DNA of 64,000 nucleotides from Odobenus rosmarus divergens (Eukaryota > Chordata > Mammalia > Carnivora > Odobenidae). Below, piece after piece: positions 10,871 through 21,820 of the stretch. Position 1 is the first letter of the stretch. The number at the start of each line of letters is the position of its first letter. The stretch covers positions 1 to 64,000 of the forward strand of contig NW_004451650.1 in assembly GCF_000321225.1 (NCBI RefSeq), written 5' to 3'. Under the pieces are notes generated by a model. That model ran no database searches and was not told the origin of the DNA. It was given only the letters and a program-made list of their open reading frames with translations. Both the position numbers and the translations under genes were made by a program.

Positions 10871-10938
10871 AATTATTATTTTTTTTCCTAATGTGGTGGT
10901 TTTTATATGAATACTGATGTCTCTTTACTAGGTTCTTG
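10871..10938 (+). repeat. 68-bp dispersed duplicate, copy B
   Basis: Perfect copy of 9692-9759. Flanks differ immediately outside both ends ('tccaagga' before, 'gtaacataag' after), so the identity is bounded sharply. Likely an inserted copy. Confidence 0.95.
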
Positions 10939-11029
10939 GTAACATAAGTCTAATACAGAACTTGAAGCCCGCTTCCAGATTCACTTGAAGCTCCAGGGAT
11001 CTGTGAGTAGCCCTCGATGGGGGGACAGC

Positions 11030-11200
11030 CAATGTGAGGTCCAGTCTCAGCTCTATCACCCACTAGTCCTGTGACTTTGGAGGAGCCATTTTACTCGATT
11101 GTAAAATGGGGAAGTATGTAGCTGACAAGGGTGTTATAAGAATCAAAGGAAATATGTGAGAGTGCTCTGAAAAGAATAAAACAGTATAGATCAGTCAATC
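11030..11200 (+). mobile_element. MIR fragment
   Basis: MIR order preserved: 'gtctcagctctatcaccc', 'ctagtcctgtgactttggag', 'ttgtaaaatggggaagta', 'gggtgttataagaatcaaag', 'gagagtgctctgaaaag'. Confidence 0.8.
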
Positions 11201-12525
11201 AAACAATTAAGCAAGCCATCAACAGAGATGAATGTACAATGCACGGATAATTGGGGGGCTTACAACTTGTCGTAATTACTGAGATCATAGTTGCCGCTGG
11301 CTTAGGCAGAAAGCGTTGCTTGGTAGGCTTGCTACTCCTTTGAACAGAGTGGCTGGAGGGGATGGAACTCTCTGCCTTCCTTGGTATTCCTCCAGTCACC
11401 CTTGGGATCTCAGGGGGGCCAGAGATGTAGCAAGCACTTGCAGGGCCTCAGGCAGGAATGCTTGAGGAGGGAGGATGTTGGAAGGTAGATGTGGATTTTG
11501 ATGGCAGTGTGAAATAGAGACAAGGACGAGGGAGCCTGAATTATTCCAAAGGGATCTTGAATGTCATGACAGGAGAAGGCTGGGGGATAGAGTGTCTTGT
11601 CATTCCACACATTGTATCTTACTAATTTCGACTTGGTCATGAAGGTGTGCGGTCACATAAGGAAGGAAATCCTGAGGTCGACCAGTGGTTCTTGTGAATC
11701 TGCGCCGTGTGCTGAGAGGAGGAAGGCTATAAACTGAGTGCCCTCTGGGGATGGTAAATAATCTAGAATATGAAAGACACTAGTCAAGAAATAATGTCAG
11801 TTTCCTTTGGGGGCAAAATTCTGGACTATCAAAGGCAGAAGAGCCCTTTCGTGACCCCTCATTTTTGGAGAAACTGCAGCCTGGAGGGCGGGTCTTTGAT
11901 CCACAGCCACCGGACTTCTCCCTTTGAGGACTCTGGTGCTAAAGGCATCACACTGTGTGAGTACCTGTGTGTAAATAGTGAGCATCTTTAGATTTCCCAA
12001 CAATCAGTTGAGAGTATGCTGCTTTCCCAAAGGACAGTTCTATTTGCAGACCAGTCTGTCTGAGCATCAGCCCCAGAACCTGATTGGAGAGAACATAGTC
12101 AACTCAGCAGTCTTGTAACTTCAGAGTTTCTTAGACTTCACAGCAAGGCAGACTTTAATCTCTCCTAAGATGTGATTGGAAATTCAGTCTTCAGGAGAAG
12201 ATACAGAGAGGCTGGCCAGGGCCCTCTATCTTCTGCTCCTGCCAGCGCTGATTTGCGAGACCAGTGATGCCTTCTGGCGACCAGACAGTGACTTGGTGTT
12301 GACTTGGGAGATGGTCCCTCCCTGACAAGGAGGCCAGTTCTCTCATTAGCAGTGAGGGTAGTGGGAGGTGAGAGTGCAGAGAGATCAGAGATCTGTAGGA
12401 GAGAGGATAGGAAGGGCATGGGAATTGTGCTGGAGCTGAGAGGAGAGGACGGAGGGAAGGGGAGAGAGGCCAGCCAAAACTGGCCGGTTCCTGTCACAGA
12501 GCTCAGCAAGCAAGAGGTTCATCAT
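11201..12525. other. Non-coding stretch, nothing recognised
   Basis: No gene or named repeat. Frames of 60-114 codons occur on both strands and overlap one another (for example around 12165-12528), so none is credible. Confidence 0.4.
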
Positions 12526-12725
12526 TAACTGTCAAACGGCGGTTTAATCAGCTTTGCTCCTCAGTGGAAGATAGATTCAATATCAAGGCACATTTTCAGA
12601 GCCATTAGTTTAATTATGACAGGTGTCTGCAAACTGGACGACTCTGCTTTTAGACCTGAGTGACAGCATTTAATTCTGCAGGCCCCTGGGGATGCTGGGG
12701 TGCTTCACCAAAATGAGTCTCCAAG
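12526..12725. other. Candidate conserved non-coding element
   Basis: Repeat-free block with 'ggtttaatcagctttg', 'agccattagtttaattatga' and 'gcatttaattctgc', a spacing of TAAT/ATTA cores typical of developmental enhancers. Conservation was not tested. Confidence 0.35.
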
Positions 12726-13095
12726 TCTAAGCGTTTTCTTTTCCCTTCTCCCTCCCATCCCCGTTTCTCCTTGCCCTCCTCCCTTCTTTTTATTCTGCTG
12801 TACACATAAAAAGAAGGAAATGGATACAAAATTGTGCTTCAGGAGAAAATAATTCACCTTGCCCCTTTGAACCCATTTCACTGGGGCTTCCAGCAGCTGA
12901 GTTCCTGATCAGGTGAAAGCAGTTACCGTTTCTCTTAAAACTTTACATCAACATTTAGCACCATGTCCACAGTGATCACCTGCTGGCGTTTTGGTTTGTT
13001 TTTGTGCAGAACCTGCTGGACTCTTCTCTGACGCAGAAATGGCAAACATGGCTGGGCTCACTGTGCAAGTGGCGAAAGTGGAGACACTCTGAGAC

Positions 13096-13203
13096 CATAG
13101 GCTGGGGGCAGGTTCAGGGTTGGTCTAGAAGCATGGGCTAGGGGCAGGCTCAGAGTTTGGTCTAGAAGCATAGGCTAGGGACAGGCTCAGAGGGGTCTAG
13201 AAG
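13096..13203. repeat. Minisatellite, three ~36-bp units
   Basis: Units at 13096-13131, 13132-13168 and 13169-13203 share 'cat.ggct.ggg.caggt/ctcag' and end 'ggtctagaag'. Units are 36, 37 and 35 bp with a few substitutions and small indels. Confidence 0.9.
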
Positions 13204-14764
13204 CGTCTCTCAGCCACTAGCCTGGCTCTCTGCTGCTCTGTGCATTTCCTGGGCTACCATCTTTTACGATTTTCCTCTCCTGAGATGGCCCCGCATGACT
13301 GACCAGCTGGCGCTCATGGGTCGGGTGGCTGTAGGCAGGACCTCGTGGTCTCTCTGAAACTCCTATCCGCATGTACAAATGGTTGCTCTAGAGCCGTAGT
13401 GCTTTTGACACACTTTCTGTTTTGTTCAAACAGAAGGAAGCTTAATAATATAAAATCTCAGGAGTTCCCAAATTCAGATAAATCGGGCTCTGGTGGAAAC
13501 ACGGCCCACTCACCGGACTGCCCTCTCCTATCTCGGAAGCTCCTGAAACCCTCAGGAGCCCAGGGCCTGGACCACCCACAGATGATGGTCCCGGAGGGCC
13601 CTCCCGGCTTTGCGGCACCTGATTCCCGAAGCTGGGGCCTCATCCAAGGGGATCATGCTCTCAGAGGCAGCTCACCAGACCGAGAAGAAACAAAGCAGGA
13701 GCAGGAGGTCAGGACAGAGCAGTTAAAGTGCCCAGCGTGAATAAGAGGTTGCCAGGCTAGGGCTGAAGATCTGTTTTTATTTCTCTCTGGTGAGTTTACA
13801 CCTAAGGCCGGGGTGCCTCCTCAGGCTGGGGGGATTTCTATCTGACCTTGCCCTCTCACGATCTCTCCCAGATTCTTTTTGCTGTCTCCTTTCTGACCGG
13901 ATGGGGAAGCAAGACCCAGTGTGGCCTGGCCTGGTGCCTGCCCGAAGACCCAGGGTCAGGGGAGCCCAGCCCGCTGTGTGTCCTGTCCTGTGGGACTGTG
14001 GAGCTGGTTTCCTCGGCCAGTGGACAGTGACCCCTGCTGCATGGCCAGGCTGTGAGAGGGGGGGAGAGAGAATGGGAGACAGAGAGGAGGCTGGGAAAAG
14101 ACACAAGTCCTTCCCGAGTTTCTATCCTCACCCCTTTCCTTGGCCACCCCAGTGAGACGGCTCAGTAATCTGCAGCTTTCCTCACACCAGCTGAAAATCA
14201 GAACACTGCCTGACCAGATTCTAGCCTGCTTGTCTGGCCGTGGTGGCAAGGCAGCATCCCGCAATTTGCCCTCACTCTCAGGGGAGGGTGCAGCCATTTT
14301 GTGTTCGTTTGTTCACTGGTTCATTCACTCAGTCACAAGCTCAATGATCAGTCATGGCAAGCAGATGCTAGTTGGCCCTCTAGCTGTGGCATATTGTCAG
14401 ATGGGAGGGAGTTTCCCGGGATGGTCTTCACCTGTTAATCCGGGAAGCACTGCCTTTCCATCTGAGGACGAGGTTCTGCCTGTTTGCTGGGAATGCCTTC
14501 CCTGAGGGGTTATGATCTGGGTAAAATGGTGCTATAGGAATCATCAAAAGCAGAGACCACTGGATGGATTGGCATCTCATTCCACTCATATTTTACAGAG
14601 TGCCCATAAATATTTTTCTCTAGGAACCCGGAGAATACACTCCTTTATTTCAGCCTTTGCAGATATGGCTCTAGCTGCCCACCTGAAGGTTGACAGGGTA
14701 TCTTGTGGCATTTGTTCCTATAGTGGGGATTAAGGATGTCGGCCCAGAAGAGGTCAGTGGTAGA
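13204..14764. other. GC-moderate non-coding stretch, many overlapping chance frames
   Basis: Frames of up to 131 codons overlap on both strands between 13345 and 14505. None shows a domain, signal peptide or repeat structure I recognise, and their mutual overlap shows that reduced stop density from GC content explains them. Confidence 0.4.
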
Positions 14765-15085
14765 GTAGGATTACCCCATGTTCTCCGTGCCTATCTGCTA
14801 CCTCTCACCATGGAACAGCCTTGCTCCTCATTTCTGCCAAGCTCCGCCCTCCATAAAGCCCCCTCATACGTCGGGCACCTGGACTCTCTTCCTTCTCCAC
14901 TTAGCACTGCTCTGCCCCACACTCTCGAGCATTTGCTTTTACGGAGTCCCTGTTGAGCTCCCGTTATTCCTTATGCGGAGTTTTCTTCCCTCAACTAGAC
15001 TGTAAATGCTGCAAGACCAGGGTGATGTCTCACTTCCCCTTGCCTCCCCCAACCTCTGTGCCTCCTAGAGTGGCACCCCGGAGAG
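14765..15085 (+). mobile_element. L2 3' region
   Basis: Phrases in L2 order: 'ccataaagccccctcatacg', 'ctagactgtaaatgctgcaa', 'gaccagggtgatgtctcac', and the terminal 'cctcccccaacctctgtgcc'. Degraded, with no frame of note. Confidence 0.65.
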
Positions 15086-16833
15086 ACTTCATGCAGACAC
15101 ACCTGTGGGATTTGCCAACTCTCTCTAGAAATCCTCTTTCAGTGGAGTGTTGTTTACAAATCGTTTCCAAATGTTCTCTTTCCACAACATGGTCAGGAAG
15201 TTCAGTTTACAATTTTCTAGCTTTAATCTGTCTTCAAAGAAGGGAGTGCCAGCGGGATGCAGCTTACCCGGTAGCACCCACATAATTAAACATTCGAAGG
15301 GGTCTAGCTCTTTGGAATATGCAAAATTTACATGTTCTTCTCTCCTGACTGCCCAGAGCAGAGGCTTCCAGGAAACCTGAGCAGAGATGAACCTCCAGGT
15401 TCGGAAATCTCCTAGTCATCATGGAACGGGACTCACCACTCCAAGGTCTTTGATGGGTATTTACAAACCTCTTCTGCACATCTCTCATGGCCTGTGTGAG
15501 GAAAACCCAGAAATCAGTGGCATTTCTCCATTTCACTGTGGGCCTCCCTTCTTAGGGGGAAGTAGTTTTATCTGTTTGTTTTCACTTTTAGAGCCTATTT
15601 GAGGGGATGCAGTAGTGAGTTTTGTATATTAGACAACTAGACAAAATACAGAGTCCATATAACAAATTATACATATAAGATTCAACTCCAGGACATGAGG
15701 AAAATCTGGCATTCGTAGAAGGTAGAAGTTGCCACAGGGCAGGGACTATCATTCAAGAGTTGGCAAACTATGTGGGTTCACAATGACTGTATTTTTTATC
15801 TGATAGCGAAAATTCATAGCTTCAAAATTGCAGTATCTTATCATAATACTTTCATGTCAATGTACCTTTTAATTATAACAGATGCAACAATGCTCTGTAA
15901 GGGGGTTCTATTTTTTTCTCTGATGAAAGAGAGAAATAAGCAGATCTTAAAAAATGCATTAGTTAATTATCTTAAAAAATAATTAGTTTAGTGACTAATT
16001 AGCTGAAATTATTGTGATGAGTATACCTCACTGAAGTAGCAGTAAGTTGCTTGAAGGAAATGCAGAGTACAGACTGTTCAAAGCATTTCAAGTTCTAAAT
16101 TTGTGCAGACCTACTCAGTGTGGGGACCATACTGTATTACAATTTATCTAAAAATTGTTAAGTATTTATCCAGGTTTTCTTGACTTATATTTTCCAGCAG
16201 TTAAAGCTGAGGTCTTCTCATTTCTGCGTTGCTGGTTCAACCAGGCAAAATCTCTGGGTTTTTCCTCACTCATCTGTAGAAGCTTAGATCACAGCTCTGC
16301 CTAGGTACCACAGAGACATGTGTGGTCTATTAGCCCCGAGAGATGATCTGATTGGAAAATACTGTGTCATGTCCCTTGGAATATTATCAGTATATCTCGT
16401 TTTTTAAAGATCTACAGCATTGGAAATCTGTTTTATTTTGTTGGACCCAGTGTTTCCCAATCCTAACTGACCAAGAAGACTTTTTTTTTTCACTAACAGA
16501 AACATAGCTAATTAACATTTTGAGAGCCTTACAATTTTATGGTTTATGGAGATGTTTGATGTTTTTAGCACTTAGCAAAACTATACTAATTGGCTCCGCT
16601 TCTGATCTGTTATATCCTCCTCTTCTGTTCCTGAACTGCTAGATCAGAGGCCCCAACCCTCTAGAAGTTCTTTCTTCATATTGCTGGCAACACGCACCTT
16701 TCCCTCTCTCCCATCCCATGGGGGGAATTGATTGTGCCAATAAATGTTTTATAGCAACTTGGGCTTCAGAGCCAGGGAACAGGTTTGAGGATTGGGGCCA
16801 GAGGATTGGGGTCAAAATTCTGTGGAACTTTCA
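15086..16833. other. AT-rich non-coding stretch
   Basis: No gene. The part from about 15600 to 16200 is very AT-rich and contains a cluster of TAATTA words at 15957-16012. No repeat family was recognised with confidence. Confidence 0.4.
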
Positions 16834-17048
16834 GGGGTGCTTGAGTGCTGCAGTCAGTTAAGCATCCAGCTCTTGGCTTGGGCTCAGGTTGTGATCTCCG
16901 GGTTGTGGGATTAAGCCCCCAGTAGAGCCCCGCATTGGGCTCTGTGCTCAGCATAGAGTCTGCTTGAGATTCTCTCTCTCCTTCGCCCTCTGCCCCTCCT
17001 GCTCCAGCTCTCTCTCTAAAACAAATAAATAAATCTTAAAAAAAAACA
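16834..17048 (+). mobile_element. Can-SINE, diverged
   Basis: Head 'ggggtgcttgagtgctgcag', middle 'taagcatccagctcttggct' and 'ctcaggttgtgatctc', CT-rich tract, then AAATAAATAAATCTT and oligo-A. A degenerate flanking duplication is visible: 'ttctgtggaactttc' before and 'cattgtggaatgttctt' after. Higher divergence than the other copies marks it as an older subfamily. Confidence 0.9.
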
Positions 17049-17859
17049 AACCAACAACAACATTGTGGAATGTTCTTCCTATGGTCTAGTTCGTGTACAA
17101 AATGATAGTGACTCTTGAAAGCCAAATGAGGCCCATCCAACAATAACCTGAGATTTTTAAAACATTTTTGCTTTTAACAATTGAGAATAAGGTGGAGCAG
17201 TGGAAGAAACATGCAGTAGGGGGACTGAACTGGGTCTGGTACTGGTGCTACTTAACACTCTACCTTCACAGCTATCTCCAGGGGTCTGGTGGCTTCTGGT
17301 GCTGGGCTCGCCATGCAACCCAAGTTCTCAGGGTCTGACTCTGAAATCACATTGTGTTCTCTTTCCCTATGTCTGTTCTCTTGTCTTGGACAAAACCTAA
17401 GCCACATCTGGAACCCTAAAGGTAAGGGAGTTTGGGAAATGTAACTTTTCTTTCAGGTTTCAGCCTCTGCAGTTTGAGGAGGACCCAAGAGAGACTGGAA
17501 TGAGAAATTAATTAGACAATCCACAGTGTAGGTGGAGCTTGTCAAGCCTTCCTAGGGTTCCATTGGTGCTTTTATAACAGCCCATCCCTCCCTTCCCACA
17601 CTCATTCCTTCTCGTGGATCCAGGAAGACTCTAATCCTGGGTCTTGTCCTCCCAAGTTATTCCTACTTTCTTTTAGAACTTATATTTATTTTTCCATGCA
17701 GGAATGTTGCCCTGAGACCATTGCCTCTATTCTCTACAATGCCGTACAATAAAACTTTATACCTTTTATACACATAGGAAAACCTCTATGATTAAGTCTA
17801 CCAAGGAAAAATATTCTATCACTCAAATAAGAATTTCAAGAAAGAGCATCTTCCTATGG
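17049..17859. other. Non-coding stretch, nothing recognised
   Basis: No gene or named repeat. One 66-codon frame without features. Confidence 0.4.
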
Positions 17860-18345
17860 GCCTAAGAAGACACACAACTGCTTTGAAACAGAAGTCCATG
17901 ATATCTGGAGCAGAGAATGTTGTTTCGTGGGTAGAGAGGTATGGCAGACACTGGCCAAGATGGCAATAATGCTTTTCTTCTTCTTGGGCTCACAGGAAGA
18001 CCATGGTTCCCAGCCTTCCCTGAAGACAGGGAGGGTCCAGGGGATGCGATTCTGGCCAGCAGAATGTGCATGAAAATGTATAACTTTCCCCCCATTTCTG
18101 GACCTTCTCTTTTATTCCCCCAATTGTTGACTGGCTGAGCATAGAGGTCCCAGTGGAGGACTCTGGGGAGACCCTACAAGAAGGTGGAAGCACCAACTGG
18201 AAGTCTCTGGATGCCCAAATAACCACCGAGAAGACTTTCCACTGAACTCCTGATTGGACGATAATGTGAATGAAAAATAAATTTAAATGTTAAATTTAAA
18301 CCACTGAGATTTTTGAGCTGCTATGATATCAGCAACTGTGAGTAC
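17860..18345 (+). mobile_element. MLT1-family LTR (ERVL-MaLR), degraded
   Basis: MLT1 phrases include 'gcagacactggccaagatgg', 'ccagcagaatgtgcatgaaa', 'gaatgaaaaataaa', and the terminal 'taaaccactgagatttttga' followed by 'gcaactgtgagtac'. Solo, no internal region. The left boundary is approximate. Confidence 0.6.
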
Positions 18346-18374
18346 ACAGGAAATATAGTGCAACATGGGTCTAT

Positions 18375-18450
18375 CTGCATGACGGCTGTAAAAGTCTGGC
18401 ATAGTGCACGGTAAGAAGCAGGCACTCAATAAACATTAGTTCCTCCATAC
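18375..18450 (+). mobile_element. L2/MIR 3' tail fragment
   Basis: Contains 'tctggcatagtgcacggtaa' and 'caggcactcaataaacatta', the common end of L2 and MIR. Too short to assign to one of the two. Confidence 0.55.
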
Positions 18451-18599
18451 AAGACTTAGGTCAATGATAAAAAACTGGACAAGAACTGGATACCAAAAAT
18501 GGGGGGTATGTTTCAGGTGCCTAATTCAATACCTTCATTTGAAATTAGGGAGATGAGATAGGACTAAGAAGACAAAGTAAACACCTGTGCTTGCCTTCT

Positions 18600-18760
18600 T
18601 GAAGCACATTATCTCATTTAGCTGTACCTGCAGCCCTATGAGGTCAGCACTGTTATTACATCATACAACCAAGGCTTAGAGAATTTCAGCCAGTTGTCCA
18701 AAGTTATACAATCAGCAGTGATGAAACAGATTCAAATCTGGGCATGTTCATTCCAAAGCT
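18600..18760 (-). mobile_element. MIR fragment
   Basis: Reverse-complement MIR: 'cattatctcatttagctgta', 'atacaaccaaggcttagaga', 'cagccagttgtccaaagtta', 'acagattcaaatctgggcat'. Confidence 0.75.
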
Positions 18761-19362
18761 TGAGTATTTAGTCATCATATTTTGTGTCACCAAGGATTCT
18801 AGCCTGGTTTGGCTTCCTGAAGTATTATAACCCCTAGAGGCCAGATCTGTGCTCTTTCTCTGACGGTTTCCCAAGTGACTCGTATAGATGGTACTTGGTA
18901 GAGGCCTCAAAAATGTTGACTTATGATTGCTTTATGTGAACTCTCTCAGATCTGAATCCAAGAAAACCTGGATAGGGATGCCTTTTTACCACAAATGGGC
19001 AAATCACAAAAGAAGTGCATATTAGATTGTCTCAGAGTGAACAGGCAGACATTCCTGCCCCTGGGTTTAAGAAGATGGTCATTCCTATGTGACCCACAAT
19101 GCATGGTGCCCTCAGAGCCCTGAAAGCTGAACATTGTTTGTGATATGGCCTCCTGAAGAAAGATTTGAAAGGCTGGCTCACCTTTACTGGAACCTGCTAA
19201 AGCCATGTTCTGGATTTCAAGTTTCTGGTTCTGGGTTTTTTGTTTTGTTTTGTTTTGTTTCTGAAACCAAGCTTCCTTAGCTTTTTTTTTTTTTTTTTTT
19301 TTGGTATTAAAGAGCAATTTGGGGGCAGTTTTTAATTTATCTATTTTATTATTTTTATTATT

Positions 19363-19575
19363 TTTTAAAGATTTTATTTATTTATTTGACAGAGAGAGAC
19401 ACAGCGAAAGAGGGAACACAAGCACGGGGAGTGGGAGAGGGAGAAGCAGGCTTCCCACTGAGCAGGGAGCCTGATGTGGGGCTCGATCCCAGGACCCTGG
19501 GATCATGACCTGAGCTGAAGGCAGATGCTTAACGGCTGAGCCACCCAGGCACCCCTGGGAGGAGTTTTTAAAATA
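19363..19575 (-). mobile_element. Can-SINE
   Basis: The plus strand shows AAAGATTTTATTTATTTATTTGAC, interrupted here for brevity, then GAGAGAGACACAGCG, 'gcaggcttcccactgagcag', 'ctcgatcccaggaccctggg' and 'gctgagccacccaggcaccc' (body ends 19555). A degenerate duplication 'gggggcagtttttaa' (about 19320-19334) and 'tgggaggagtttttaa' (about 19556-19571) flanks it. tRNA-derived, carnivore-specific. Confidence 0.95.
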
Positions 19576-20125
19576 AAATATATTTCGTTGTGGAAAAGAG
19601 TAAGGAAAAATTCTCATAACTTTGTCACACAGAAATAATAATTATTAACATTTTGGTATATTTCTTTGTAGCTTTCCTCATGTATATGTTTATAAAGGGG
19701 TTATTCTCACACTGAATATAAAGTGTTCTCTTTTTCATATTACATCTTTTGTGTTATCCCATGTCATTAAATATTCTTGAAAAGCATTATAATGGTGGAG
19801 TAATAATCCATCTCAGGCATGTAAAATAATTTATTTAAACAGTTCTTTATTCGGGGAATTTAAGTAGCTAAGTTAATATAAACACTGCTATGCTAATATA
19901 TATAATGCCATGACGAACATCTTTGTGTATATATCATTGTGCTCTTACCTGATTTCCTTAAGAGGCTTTCTGAAAAATGTTTATACCAGGAATAAGTTAT
20001 AAGAATTTTGACATCTTGAATACACATTACCAAATACTTTTTAAAAATGTATGAACATATGCTTCCACCAGCAGTATATAAAATATCCATCCTACTGTAC
20101 CCTTATTATGCATACATTAACATGA

Positions 20126-20334
20126 AGTTATAGGACTTCTTTTTTTTTAAGATTTTATTTATTTACTTGACAGAGAGACAGTGAGAGAGGAACACAAGCA
20201 GGGGGAGTGGGAGAGGGAGAAGCAGGCCTCCCGCTGAACAGGGAGCCCGATGCGGGACTCAATCCCAGGACCTTGGGATCATGACCCGGGCTGAAGGCTG
20301 AGCCACCCAGGTGCCCCAAAGTTATAAGACTTCT
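20126..20334 (-). mobile_element. Can-SINE with internal deletion and 16-bp target-site duplication
   Basis: Body 20142-20318. Duplications 'aagttataggacttct' (20126-20141) and 'aagttataagacttct' (20319-20334) differ at one base. The usual segment between 'gctgaagg' and 'ctgagccaccc' (about 14 bases containing the GCAGACGCTTAAC A-box part) is missing, which should disable the internal Pol III promoter. Confidence 0.95.
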
Positions 20335-21125
20335 GAATCTAGGTTCCCATGGATCTGGGCATGGCATCTAGAGGTCTGAGAGAATCCTAAGATTTTATGC
20401 TAAATTTTGTGTATATGTGTATTTTTATGAGGAGAGGATTCTTGATGACAGAATGTTTAAGAGTTGAATTATTCTTGTCTTGTTTATTTAATTTTTCATG
20501 TCTTAGTAAGTGAGGCTGAACATTTCTTCATAGATATATTGGCCATTTGTCTTTCTGTTCTTGTTAATGTTCCGTTGGAGTATTTCTCTTCATCTTTTTG
20601 ATTCCTAAGAGACTTTTGTATATGAAGGATGCTAACTCTTTGTATGCTATATTTATGCAACAATTTTCCAAGCTTGGTGGCTTTTCAGAGAGAGATCTGA
20701 AATTATTAAGGAATCAGCATTATTGAATGTTTCCTTGGTTACCTCACCCATCATGCTTACATTTAGGAAGGCCTTTCCCAATTAGAGATCAGTACAATAT
20801 ATGTCCTATGATTTCTTGTACTGTATGATGGTTTGCCAAGTATTTAAGCCATTTGGAACTTAATGTATTATTCATTCATTTATTCCTTTCTTCTTCTAAC
20901 AAATGTTTATTGTGTCCTAATTATGTGTCAGACACTTAATGTGAAGTGGGAATTTAATGTTATTTTCCTCCACTGATTAATCATTTTTCTCCATTACCAT
21001 TTGTCGTATTCTCTACTGCTTCCTTTATTACATTTTATTAATTTATATTAAGTTGGTTAAATATTAAAATGCAACTACTAGTATTTTATACCATGAATCT
21101 GTACACTTATATATTATACATTTTT

Positions 21126-21324
21126 AAAAACGATTTATTTATTTATTTTAGGGAGAGAGTGAGTGAGTGCAGGGAGGGGCAGAGGGAGAGGGAAAGAGAA
21201 ACTTCAGCAGACTCCTCACTGAGCTCAAAGCCCAACACAGTGCTTGATCTCAGGACCCTGAGATCATGACCTAAGCTGAAACGAAGAGTCGGAGGCTTAA
21301 CTGACTGAGCAACCCAGGGGCCCC
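21126..21324 (-). mobile_element. Can-SINE, older subfamily
   Basis: Plus-strand landmarks: CGATTTATTTATTTATTTTA, 'gagtgagtgagtgcaggg', 'cttgatctcaggaccctgag', 'ctgactgagcaacccagggg'. Lacks the ACACAGCGAGAGAGGGAACA segment of the young type, suggesting an earlier wave. Flanks 'atattatacattttta' and 'atgttatatgttttta' look like a diverged target-site duplication. Confidence 0.92.
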
Positions 21325-21820
21325 TATGTTATATGTTTTTATTAAATATTAAATAAATCTGTTAATTGTTATACTAAATGGATATATTTACTACTTATAA
21401 TAGTAAATACATTTAATAATTAAATAAATATGGTATTTTGGGTGCCATTTATTTTATTTCACAAATCTTTCTTTGATTTTTTCCATTGCTTCCACACTGT
21501 TTAGATGACTGTAGCTCTAAGACTTATTTTAATATTTATAGGGCTTGCTTCTTCTCATTGCTCTTCTACAAAATCCTTAGCTATTTTAAATTGTTTTTTT
21601 AGATGAACTTGAGAATCATTTTTTCAAGAAAATTGGTGTGATGTTTATCAATTTTAGTATGAAAATCCTTTTTCTCCTTAATTCTGTTTTACCCCCTTTC
21701 CACACCATAGGATGATATATATGTGTGCAGCTCCCATCAGCATTGGCTCTCTAATCATTTCCACTGATATTTTCTAATGGATTGTTGTTGTTGTTGCTGT
21801 TGCTTTAATTGGCAGAGTTT

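Larger units (their letters stand above)
19562..21820 (-). mobile_element. Degraded L1M 3' half, hosting two Can-SINEs
   Basis: The plus strand reads as reverse-complement L1 ORF2/3' sequence. Examples are 'gttatcccatgtcattaaat', 'ttccaccagcagtatataaa' (the conserved CCCACCAGCAGTG motif), 'aagtgaggctgaacatttct', and further right 'agatgactgtagctctaaga' and 'gaacttgagaatcatttttt'. Numerous stops and indels destroy ORF2. Can-SINEs interrupt it at 20142-20318 and 21126-21324. The subfamily cannot be named from reading alone; the right end is soft. Confidence 0.7.

Noticed and set aside
13345..14505. Several frames over 100 codons on both strands
   Set aside because: Mutually overlapping, GC-driven lack of stops; no domains.
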